NCBI RefSeq assembly: GCF_040412425.1
Contig: NC_089792.1
Span: 21,928,861-21,992,860 of the forward strand
Reading direction: 5' to 3'
Length of the DNA: 64,000 nucleotides
Source: Macrobrachium rosenbergii
Lineage: Eukaryota > Arthropoda > Malacostraca > Decapoda > Palaemonidae
The notes beneath the pieces were generated by a model. It had not been told where the DNA came from. It searched no databases and saw only the letters and a program-made list of their open reading frames with translations. Below are positions 38,801 through 46,057 of the stretch, piece after piece. The stretch's first letter is position 1, and the number at the start of each line of letters is the position of its first letter. The position numbers were made by a program, and so were the translations under genes.

Positions 38801-38923
38801 CACTGTCAGTTTGCAGGTGTCACTGATTAATCTTGCTCAGAAGTGCTATCCAAAAGAAATTGACTATGTGGATAAAGTTTTGCAGAATACTTTGGAGGTT
38901 TTCCAGAAGCTAAACATTGACAA
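23629..38923 (+). CDS. VPS35: VPS35, retromer subunit (N-terminal half; 8 coding exons)
   Basis: VPS35 is the central alpha-solenoid of the retromer complex (VPS26-VPS29-VPS35). It selects cargo on endosomes for return to the Golgi or plasma membrane. Coding exons: 23629-23815, 28439-28562, 29153-29278, 29575-29662, 31907-32101, 36002-36085, 38039-38245 and 38775-38923. All introns are GT-AG and the phases join without a frameshift, giving 386 codons plus two bases. Family hallmarks seen include [20 protein letters not shown] near the start, the PRLYL motif (about residues 102-106, known to contact VPS26), [17 protein letters not shown], the [15 protein letters not shown] block with its charged [14 protein letters not shown] helix, [11 protein letters not shown], and [14 protein letters not shown]. 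The start at 23629 was chosen as the first Met in the exon. An upstream exon near 18281 could extend it. The C-terminal half, including the VPS29-binding part, is outside the window. The gene looks intact and functional. Confidence 0.95.
24420..25200. repeat. Intronic retroelement-like stretch with degenerate GC-rich tandem units
   Basis: Between about 24740 and 24930 a degenerate unit of roughly 60-70 bp recurs, built on GCGTTxGxGxGATxGGCTxGG and CAGCCCCxCxxG. The flanks are C/T-rich and coding-like but broken. It is probably part of a decayed retroelement inserted in the VPS35 intron. Confidence 0.45.
25265..25478. repeat. Inverted AAACCTGAGGTCCTTT motif pair
   Basis: CCTAACTACAAACCTGAGG at about 25270-25290 is inverted at 25447-25475 (GTAAAGGACCTTAGG, then TTTGTATAGTTGGGA). 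The pair encloses about 140 bp of GC-richer sequence. A similar arrangement lies at 62074-62398. Confidence 0.6.
25472..25755 (+). repeat. tRNA-derived SINE-like repeat
   Basis: The head contains a pol III B-box-like GTTCAAATC (25525-25533) in a tRNA-like context, CATGAGTTCAAATCTCCGACC. The body includes AACCAATTGGTTCTTAGACA, CTAATCCTTC and TTTAATCAGCTCAGTGGTC. A second fragment of the same family lies at about 22145. I associate this family with decapod genomes from memory, and this is unverified. Confidence 0.65.
25836..26480 (-). pseudogene. Coding-like relic, probably retroelement ORF
   Basis: The - strand frame at 25836-26189 encodes 117 residues with a natural-looking composition: [40 protein letters not shown] and [18 protein letters not shown]. 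Upstream (26190-26480) further pieces are spread over three frames with stops, as in a decayed gag-like ORF. I cannot name the domain. It lies inside the VPS35 intron in antisense orientation and has no splice context, so a mobile-element origin is more likely than a nested gene. Confidence 0.4.
27773..28065 (-). mobile_element. MITE, family 2 copy in reverse orientation
   Basis: Begins TA-CAGTAAACCCC and matches the reverse complement of 45696-46055 through GAAATATTCACTAATTACTG, TTTTGTGATAAAACT and the block near GGGTTTT. The right end is eroded. Confidence 0.65.
28439..28562 (+). CDS. VPS35: VPS35 coding exon 2 in window
   Basis: The exon encodes [20 protein letters not shown] and [18 protein letters not shown]. 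The form LIDEFQKG resembles insect VPS35 more than vertebrate. The donor is GTGAGT. The last two bases are the start of the Leu codon of PRLYL, so an intron interrupts the VPS26-contact motif. Confidence 0.95.
29153..29278 (+). CDS. VPS35: VPS35 coding exon 3 in window
   Basis: The exon encodes [12 protein letters not shown], then [20 protein letters not shown], and ends in FLR split by the intron. The acceptor is AATATTTCCAG and the donor is GTAAAT. Confidence 0.95.
29575..29662 (+). CDS. VPS35: VPS35 coding exon 4 in window
   Basis: The exon encodes [20 protein letters not shown] and a variable acidic loop. The acceptor CGCCTACAG is weak in pyrimidines, while the donor GTAAGT is perfect. 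It ends in phase 0. Confidence 0.94.
29855..31310 (+). pseudogene. Retroelement gag-like relic in VPS35 intron
   Basis: The frame at 30161-30490 contains [20 protein letters not shown] followed by [16 protein letters not shown], then a Ser-rich tail. A Cys-rich CxEC-W...EQW module with a basic RRxxRRK stretch is what I associate with ORF1 of DIRS/Ty3-like elements of marine invertebrates. Further broken frames, rich in Ser and Pro, run to about 31310. Nothing links it to VPS35 splicing. Confidence 0.45.
31685..31706. repeat. (TACA)n short microsatellite
   Basis: Five TACA units. Confidence 0.9.
31907..32101 (+). CDS. VPS35: VPS35 coding exon 5 in window
   Basis: 65 codons in phase 0: the [15 protein letters not shown] block, a Lys/Arg/Glu-rich helix, and [13 protein letters not shown], ending at YKK. 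The donor is GTTTGT, an uncommon but workable form. This is the most conserved exon of the set. Confidence 0.95.
32102..34240. other. VPS35 intron sequence, nothing recognised
   Basis: AT-rich intronic DNA. No repeat, RNA or coding feature could be supported before the pogo-like element. Confidence 0.45.
34247..35253 (+). mobile_element. Pogo-like DNA transposon, deletion derivative
   Basis: The ends are inverted and related: CCATATATTTC...AAGACAACxTTTA on the left (34247-34283) and the reverse, AAAGTTGTCTTATATGCGGAA ending ATATGTGG, on the right. Both sides are flanked by TA, the target duplication of Tc1/mariner/pogo elements. Inside lies the N terminus of a transposase-like frame (34671-34763). 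At about 1.0 kb it is too short for a complete element, so most of the transposase is gone. Confidence 0.65.
34671..34763 (+). pseudogene. Pogo/CENP-B-type transposase N-terminal fragment
   Basis: The frame begins [20 protein letters not shown] followed by VAWNSNNCC and stops after 30 codons. The pattern KRRxYxxxFKLxVxxxAxxxxNxxxA is the first helix of the helix-turn-helix DNA-binding domain of pogo-like transposases. The DDE catalytic part is absent. Confidence 0.6.
35254..36001. other. VPS35 intron sequence, nothing recognised
   Basis: AT-rich. It ends in the pyrimidine tract and acceptor of the exon at 36002. Confidence 0.45.
36002..36085 (+). CDS. VPS35: VPS35 coding exon 6 in window
   Basis: 28 codons encoding [20 protein letters not shown] and YLMECIIQ. 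The acceptor is CTCCCTTTTCCAG and the donor is GTAAGG. Confidence 0.95.
36086..38038. other. VPS35 intron with one 24-bp inverted repeat
   Basis: Mostly unremarkable AT-rich intron. The only structured element is the inverted repeat at 37293-37346. A short inverted piece with GGGTTTGTATC and CACAAACCC at 37450-37505 resembles motifs elsewhere in the window. Confidence 0.5.
37293..37346. repeat. 24-bp inverted repeat with 6-bp loop, one mismatch
   Basis: The left arm (37293-37316) starts AAAAAGCCAAGTAATC and the right arm (37323-37346) is its reverse complement with one mismatch. The loop is TAGGAT. It lies inside a VPS35 intron and would form a stable RNA hairpin in the transcript. Confidence 0.92.
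38039..38245 (+). CDS. VPS35: VPS35 coding exon 7 in window
   Basis: 69 codons: [40 protein letters not shown] and the [12 protein letters not shown] helix. The acceptor is CTCATCCTCAG and the donor is GTAATT. Confidence 0.95.
38775..38923 (+). CDS. VPS35: VPS35 coding exon 8 in window (last one found)
   Basis: Encodes [20 protein letters not shown], then a short link and [20 protein letters not shown]. The acceptor is TATTCTGTTTTCAG. It ends in phase 2 with a consensus GTAAGT donor at 38924. No downstream VPS35 exon was found in the remaining 25 kb. Confidence 0.95.
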
Positions 38924-39898
38924 GTAAGTAAAAAATTGCATGTAAACAAAACTTTGACAAATGAAGATGGTGCAGAAGTAGAATTAAAGTATGCAATTGA
39001 TTTCATTGAATATCCAAAATATAATTTTACACTTTTTGCTGATTTACTTCTAAAGCAGAGAATCATGATGTGGAAACATGGTGTTTTGTTGTTATTCCCC
39101 TCCCAAGTTATTTACGTAGGTGTTGGCTGTTGGGTAGCAAGTTATGTTCAGGATCATATATTTAATGCCAAGTTCTGTGAGAAGCCCACAGAATGACCTG
39201 GAGATGTCCAAAAAAATAAAAAGCATTGGCATTTTTGCCAGTTTGTATGAATAGTGCATGATGAATTAGCACACATATCGATTAATAACAGCTATTTTAT
39301 CATAAACATAGTGATATTCCTGTTCTTGATATTTTGTTTTCCTCATCATAATGTATTCAAATTTTGTTGAAAATTCAACATCTGTCTGAGTAACCAGTCT
39401 CTCCTCAAATTACGTGGCCAAGCCAGTCAAGTACGTACTTCAGTCAGTGCAGTTTAATTTTACCTACACTAATCGCATGACTATTACCCCTTTCTCATCC
39501 AGCTCCCTCAGCATCAGTGGCTGAGCAGAGATCACTTGATCAGTATTGTCCCTCCCACTCCAGAGCTTTCAGTCTTTGCTTCATGCTCAATCTTGAGTTG
39601 TCTGCTCTTTCAGTGTTTTTTGTGGTTAAGTGTGTATACCAATGTGCACTAAAAGTACAAGTAAAGGTGGGTATGGATAAGGGAAGAGCATGTAAGATGG
39701 GGATTACTGTACTATAACTTTCATTATATTGTCATTCTTCAACTACTGTATTCTAGTATATGCAATATTAATGTTTCATTACATTGTCATTCTTCAACTA
39801 TGTATTCTAGTATATGCAGTATCTATGTTGTTGTTCTTTAGTTCAACTTGCTCATGGCCTAAAAGTAATTGTACATGTGTGCCACCTATGTTGGTGTG
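38924..39898. other. Start of VPS35 intron 8, nothing recognised
   Basis: The GTAAGT donor is followed by AT-rich DNA. Frames at 38936-39196 and 39517-39717 show no recognisable protein. Confidence 0.45.
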
Positions 39899-40010
39899 CA
39901 GTAAACCCCTGCAGGATGTGTACCCACACCCCTGCGAATAACTAAAACCTGATTAAAAACACTTAGTGCCTCCAAACACACAGAGAAAAAACTAAAAATG
40001 CTTATCAGGT
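39899..40010 (+). mobile_element. MITE, family 2 truncated copy
   Basis: Only the left end is present: CAGTAAACCCCTGCAGG, then GCGAATAACTAAAACC and AAAAATGCTTA. It aligns with the first third of 45696-46055. Confidence 0.6.
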
Positions 40011-40435
40011 CTTATCCTACTTCAATGGGGTTAGGTTCCAAAAAACCCATCGTTTGTTGGAAAAACTTAAATATAGCTGCCTACACTTTTCAGTACCATG
40101 GATACATTTGGTAGCCTTACACTATAAAGTATACCAACATGTGCGGTAAAGTAATTATTAATATCAGCTAATTCTGGAGGTTCTTGCAGAGTGAATTATG
40201 ATAATTCAATACAAAGAGAAATTGAATAACAAACAAGAATTAGCTTAGCCGACACTTTGGTATATCGTATACATGTACGGTAGCCTAGCCTACATTATAC
40301 TGTACTCTGTATTCACACAATATCGTATTATACAAACATCAACATAACAAATATGCATCTTTTCCATGGATCTTTTAAAATGTTATGCTTTAATTCATTG
40401 TATCCAATAATATTGTATATATATATATTCTTATA

Positions 40436-40698
40436 CAGGCAGTCCCCGGTTAATGGCAGGCTTGGTTAACGGCGATCCGGTTTTATGAGGCTTGTCTAGC
40501 GATGAAAATCGGCAATTTTCAGCGCCGAAAATCGCATATTTTCGCTTATCAACGCCGATTTCCACTTATCGATGCCGATGGGTGTGGCGCCGTAAGAGGC
40601 GCCCTGAAAATCGTTACTTTTTGGCGGCGGTAAGCCCCAAAAATCGCTATCATCACACCCTCAGAAACGGAACCCTGCCGATAACCGGGGACTGTCTG
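40436..40698. mobile_element. MITE, family 1, best-preserved copy
   Basis: A 263-bp element with near-matching terminal inverted repeats, CAGGCAGTCCCCGGTTAA at the left and TAACCGGGGACTGTCTG at the right, flanked by TA on both sides. The inside is GC-rich with repeated CGCCGAAAATCG-type words and no coding capacity. The TA duplication suggests mobilisation by a Tc1/mariner/pogo-class transposase. Confidence 0.85.
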
Positions 40699-41276
40699 TA
40701 TTGCTTTTGTATTATAAATTGCGATCAATGTTTTGGTTTGGAAATCGATCATTCAAAATTAAGCCACTTTCAGAAGCGCCTGCTTTGATTAGTTAAATGA
40801 ATCTCTAGATACTTTATTTATAAGGAGGAAGGTCATTTTTTCGTTATACAAAGTTTTTTAAGTCAAAATATAACTTAAATACATCTTGTTGTGAAATTAA
40901 TTTAGCTATTTTTTTCATTAATAGATGACGTCGGCCATTTAGGGGAATGTTTGTTTTATGTAAAAAAATCAAGTTCCGTTAAAAAACACAGTAAGAGGTT
41001 TACGTATTTATCGTTTATCGGCCTAAAAATAGCTGTAATATGTGTTCTTTCATGCCCAGTGGTTTTGATTAACCCTTTCCTATCTGTTTAGTTATCACAT
41101 CACTGAGGGTACATGAGTCCCAATGTGTCTGGGACCATGGTGCGAAAAATAATTATTTCGAAAATTCAGCAAAAATAGAAATTTTATGCCAACAACGTTC
41201 ATTTTGCTCTCCTTTTTTTCTAAATGTTTATATTTTATGGTGGAATAGTCAGAATAAGAGTCCCAGCCCTCTAAAT

Positions 41277-42400
41277 ACGAAAAAATAAGTCCAGTTGGTG
41301 AAAAAATTGATAGAAAAGAGGGTGAGAAACAGCGCTCTGCCTGGCCTATGGTGAGAATTATCGCTAGAAAAAATGTTCTTTGAAGAGCCCTATCTCGGTT
41401 ATTTTTCATAGAAATTACTTTGTAAATATACGAAAATGTAGAGGAAAAGTTGAAGACTAAAGGGAAAGTCAAGAAAAATGGCTTTGGTAACGGCAACAGT
41501 TTCATTTTTGACGTTACAAATTGATCGAAACGAAAAAAAGTTACCGTTGTCAACATTATCGTTCGTAGCTCATACAAACATTACGCGAATTAATTATTTT
41601 TTATGAAAAAGCTAACACAATTCTCTAAATATTGACATATAAAACAATGAAAAACGATAAGTTTGGTAAAAAATTGATTGAAAAGAGGGTAAGAAACAGA
41701 GCGCTCTGCCCAGCGTTGGTGAAATTATCGCTACAAAAAATCTTTTTGAAGAGCCCTATCTCATTTTTCATAGAAATTACTTTGTAAATATACGAAAATG
41801 TAGAGGAAAAGTTGAAGAATAAAGAGAGAGTTAAGAAAAAATGGCTTTGGTAATGGCAACAGTATCATTTTGACGTTATAAGTTGATCAACGAAAAAAAA
41901 AAAGTTACCGTTGTCAACATTATTGTTTTAGCTCAAAAACTATAACAGTTAGGCGAATGAATTATTTTTTATGAGAAAGCCAACAAAATTCTCTAAATAT
42001 CGACATATAAAAGAATGAAAAACGAATAAGTCCAGTTGGTAAAAAATTGATAGAAAATAGGGTAAGAAACAGAGCGCGCTGCCCAGCATACGGTGAGAAT
42101 TATCTCAAGACATTTTTTTTTTTAAGAGCCCTAGCTCGGATATTTTTCATAGAAATTACTTTGTAAATATACAAAAATGTAGAGGAAAGGTTGAGGAATA
42201 AAGTGAGAGTCAAGAAAAATGGCTTTGGTAACGGCAACAGTTTCATTTTGATGTTATAAGCTGTTCGAAACGAAAAAAAATGTTACCGTTGTCAACATTA
42301 TCGTTTGTAGCTCAAAAGCTATAACAGTTAGGCGAATGAATTATTTTTTATGAGAAAGCCAACAAAATTCTCAAAAAATCGATATATATAATAATGAAAA
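41277..42400. repeat. Tandem array, three units of about 365 bp
   Basis: Each unit starts near AATAAGTCCAGTTGGT and includes GAAACAGAGCGCTCTGCC, AGAGCCCTATCTCG, TTTTCATAGAAATTACTTTG, AAAATGTAGAGGAAAAGTTG, ATGGCTTTGGTAACGGCAAC, GTTACCGTTGTCAACATTAT and a GCGAATGAATTATTTTTTATG tail. Units begin at about 41277, 41650 and 42016 and differ by small indels and substitutions. Part of the first unit extends left to about 41160 with lower similarity. It lies in the presumed VPS35 intron 8. Confidence 0.93.
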
Positions 42401-42587
42401 ATGAGATTCAGAGCCCTGCCTAAAATCCAGACGTCTCTTATGTGATGCACTAACGTTTTCCGCTAGTTTTACCGTAAAAACTTATAGCATGTTGGAAACT
42501 TCTCGATTGATCACTGTATGTAAACAGCCACACGTGTTTACCCAACCTCGTGCGCATGGTCTCTGACAGAAATGTGGCCTGCCATCA

Positions 42588-42815
42588 TGGTTGGGATCAG
42601 CTGATGTCATTTTGAGAATTTTACTACGCCATGGATTTGCGCATGCACAGTAGAGGAACTAAAAATTTATAGAAAAAGAGGGTCAGAGTGTTTCCAATAA
42701 TGTAATCCTACATTTTATAAAAAAAATATAAGATACGAGAGAGAAGCGTGGGTAGGATCAGCTGATTTCATTGTGAGAAATTTACCATGCCAGGGATTTG
42801 CATGGTCAATTTTGC
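42588..42815. repeat. Duplicated segment of about 55 bp
   Basis: TTGGGATCAGCTGATGTCAT with TTTACTACGCCATGGATTTGC (42588-42644) recurs as GTAGGATCAGCTGATTTCAT with TTTACCATGCCAGGGATTTGC (42752-42808). This is probably the edge of the repeat complex that includes the 365-bp array. Confidence 0.7.
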
Positions 42816-43570
42816 CTGGCGTATTATGCCTGAGTTACACGTCCAAGGTATGCTTTAGCCTATGGAAACCACCAACTGTCCGAAAAAAAAAAAAATTTAC
42901 CCCTACCACACATCTCAAAAATGTCGGTAAAATTAAAATTACGCTCAGTCAGAAAAAAGGGGGTAGGGGGTATTGCGTAATATTACGTCAATTGGACAGG
43001 AAAGTGTTAAAATACTTTCTCTCCAATTTTAATTATGGTTGAGTTTCATCCATGTTGCCGATGCACAATAATTTATAGTCATTAGCAGCTCAACATTGTT
43101 TTTTCAGCGTCAGCTACAACTTGCAGCTTAAATTTAGCAGTATGTTTCCTTGCCAATCTTTTATCCATACCGAATAAGGGTATAATGTAAAAATATATAT
43201 CCTATTCTACTTAACATCATTTGTACTATAACTACGGTAATTGTTTGCTACCGTACGATGGGTGAAGTACCAGGTAAACGGCTGTTGTTATCTGATTCAG
43301 TTATAGGCAAAACAGCAGTTTCTCATTCGATTGTTTATGGCTTACGCATTTACGCAAGAGTATAAAGATGGGTACACGCGATGAGAGCAACCTTGTATGT
43401 GTAACTGAGTTACGATGCGGTTACAAGGAGTCAAAATGTTGAGGACGAACCGTAACCACGTTGCACATAACTTCATTGCAATCCACTCATCATCAGTCTG
43501 TCTCTGTCCGGGTTGTTTACCAATGATGGCCACCATGCAAAACTTGCAGCTTATACATTATTTAACGAAG

Positions 43571-43800
43571 ATGAAGCGAAATAAAAGAAGATGGTGGCAA
43601 TCAAGGTTATATATACTAGAAGGGTAGAATACAGTGGTCAATACTTTTGAGATTCCAAGAAGTTTCTGGCCACTAAAATTTCACCAGAATGTCTTCAACA
43701 GATTTTGAAATATTATAAAACTGGTAGGACCTAAAATTATGAAAAATGACATACATTTATTACACATTAGACTGACTAAAACAAGGGACTCTACTATGGA
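43571..43800 (+). pseudogene. PIF/Harbinger-type transposase relic
   Basis: One frame runs MKRNKRRWWQSRLYILEG, stop, FEIPRSFWPLKFHQNVFNRF, stop, IIKLVGPKIMKNDIHLLHIR. This order (basic KRRWW, then an F..F.RM..xxF-like helix, then LVGPKIxKxD) matches the N-terminal part of Harbinger transposases and stays in register across two stop codons. The DDE catalytic region is not visible downstream. It is a decayed fragment inside the presumed VPS35 intron. Confidence 0.5.
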
Positions 43801-44288
43801 CGGCCTTGTGTTGGTGTCAACAAGTTCAGCAACCTCTGTTGATGATGCAATACCAGGTCCCGTCCACACATTGCTGTTGCAAAGAGACCTCCCTTTGATT
43901 CGGGGCCCAAAAACCGACAATTGCCGGGACGGAGAGGGCAAAACAAGCAGTTTCTCATTTGGGGTTCGGGTTTGAGGAACCGTCCACACTTGTTTTTGTT
44001 ACAAGAATCGCATTACAATACAAGGTTCTGTTCGCATGTGTACCACCTAACATTACTAACAATACTTTTATCATTCTCTTTTACTTTTTCAACTTGAAAG
44101 ATGGGATAAAGAGATGGAGGAAAAGAAGTTGGTCAATTGTAATTTGGTCTCTCTTGCTGCCTGATTGTACACTGCTGCCTGAGCTCACACAAAATTAAAA
44201 AATATTTTATAAATATTGTTGTATCGGTATTAATTGCTTACCCCATTGCAAAATCGAATTATCGTAACTCGAGCACTACCTGGGTACC

Positions 44289-44492
44289 TGAGTATTTTAA
44301 TAGTTTTATCACAAAAAGTGCTTTTAGTCATGAAAATGATATGAAAATACTGTAATTAGTGAATATTTCTCGTTGAAAAATACTGTGAATGGGTGAATTT
44401 TCAGGAAATAATGTGTATATATGTTCCATAGAGAAATCTGCAAATAGGTGAGTCCACAAATCTTGTGACCGCGAATACAGGGGGGTTTACCG
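44289..44492 (+). mobile_element. MITE, family 2 truncated copy (right part)
   Basis: Matches 45855-46055: GTATTTTAATAGTTTTATCA, CATGAAAAT, GTAATTAGTGAATATTTCT, TAGAGAAATC and GGTGAGTCC, ending GGGGGTTTACCG before TA. The left end is missing. Confidence 0.75.
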
Positions 44493-44614
44493 TAAACAAA
44501 CCAACCACAGTATTACATTATTAATCGGTCGTTTATTTCTTAGTGTTTTATTATTACTGTTATTATTATTTTTTTTTCTATCTCTGTCATCCTATTCAAT
44601 TGGGTGGTATTTAT

Positions 44615-45020
44615 AGTGAGGGGTTCCAGGTTGCATCCTGCCTCCTTAGAAGTCCATCACTTTTCTCACTATGTGCACTGTTTCTAATAGCACACATTTC
44701 TGCATGAGTCCTGGAGCTACTTCAGCATCTAGTTTTTCCAGATTCCTTTTCAGAGATTTTGGGATCGTGCCTAGTTTTCATGTTATTATGGGTAAAATTT
44801 CCACTGTCATATCCCATATCCTTCTTATTTCTGTTTTCAGGTCTTGATACTTATCAATTTTTTCTCTTTCTTTCTCATCTACTCTGGTGTCCCATGGTAT
44901 TGCAACTTCAGTGAGTGATACTTTCTTCATGATTTTGTCAGTCAGTGCCAAGTCTTGTGTATTGGCATGTATCACCCTATCTGTTCTGATAGATAGTCCC
45001 AGAGGATCTTTGCCTGATCA
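44615..45020 (-). pseudogene. Non-LTR retrotransposon 3' coding relic
   Basis: The - strand frame reads DRVIHANTQDLALTDK, EVAIPWDTRVDEKEREKIDK and YQDLKTEIRRIWDM, then an in-frame stop, then LGTIPKSLKRNLEKLDAEVA and HIVRKVMDF. I recognise this as the conserved C-terminal tail found after the reverse transcriptase in some non-LTR elements of aquatic invertebrates (P-x-D-xRV...KExEKIxKYQDL...xW...P...G-x-LGxI). The clade is not assigned. The upstream KILWDY piece is in another frame. A stop replaces the expected Gly-Ala, so it is dead. Confidence 0.65.
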
Positions 45021-45695
45021 TTTTCTATCACGAAGGTGTGTGTGTAGGCCCACACGTGGGTGCTACAATACTACTGGTGCCTTTTCTCTGCATTGCCCGT
45101 CAGTTCAAATTGTTGATAGATTTTCATTGGCACCTAATCTTACTATCCCTGTGAGCTTCAGTTGGGGAAGTTGAAGGTTTGCATTGCTTACTAGTTTGCT
45201 CTCCCAATTCTCATGTGGATGGAGAAGGTGTTTGGGCTCTGATCAGATAGATGTGTGTTGGTCTTAAGGATATTGTGAACAATTGCACTGATCCATCCTG
45301 TCCATCTGCTGCTCCTTATCAGCATTCAAATTACCTCCATGTGAGTGGTGAGAACCGTCTTACTGGGACAGTGACACAAAGCTGGAAAAATAATTGTAGT
45401 TGTCAGAAAATAATGATAAACAATAATAAAATTGAAATGAAAAATCAATGATTTTGAATACAAACAGTGTAGTCCTGGAGTAGTTCAGAGTCTGGGAAAC
45501 GCCATGTGAGTTGCAAACCAGTTGACATACAATGTGAGCGAGATTGACACATAGTGTATGCACTAGGCTAACCTCCAAGGAGTTGCAAGTCATCATTACT
45601 TTATGATAGGGAGTGTCAGGTAGTTCATTCAAATGCACAAATAGCTATAGAATAAAAGTGTTGATTAGTGGCAAAACAAATGAAAATACAGAGTA

Positions 45696-46055
45696 CAGTA
45701 AACCCCCTGTATTTGCAGGGGATGCGTACCACACACACACACACCGTGAATAGCTAAAATCCGCAAATACTTAAAATCCCCTCTCAAAACACATAAAACT
45801 GCCTATTTTGATAGTTCAAACATAAAAAAAAACTATAAAAATGCTTATACTTGAGTATTTTAATAGTTTTATCACAAAAAGTGCATTTAGTCATGAAAAT
45901 TATTATGAAAATACAGTAATTAGTGAATATTTCTTATTGAAAAATACCGCGAATGGGCAAATTTTCTGCAAATAATGTTTATATATGTTTCATAGAGAAA
46001 TCCATGAATTGGTGAGTCCGCGAATCATGGGAACGCAAATATGGAGGGTTTACTT
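45696..46055 (+). mobile_element. MITE, family 2, fullest copy
   Basis: About 360 bp, flanked by TA. The ends are CAGTAAACCCCCTGTATTTGC on the left and GCAAATATGGAGGGTTTACTT on the right, an inverted pair. No coding frame. CAGTAAACCC-type ends with TA duplication fit a Tc1/mariner/pogo (Tigger-like) non-autonomous element. Other copies lie at 27773, 39899 and 44289. Confidence 0.8.
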
Positions 46056-46057
46056 TA

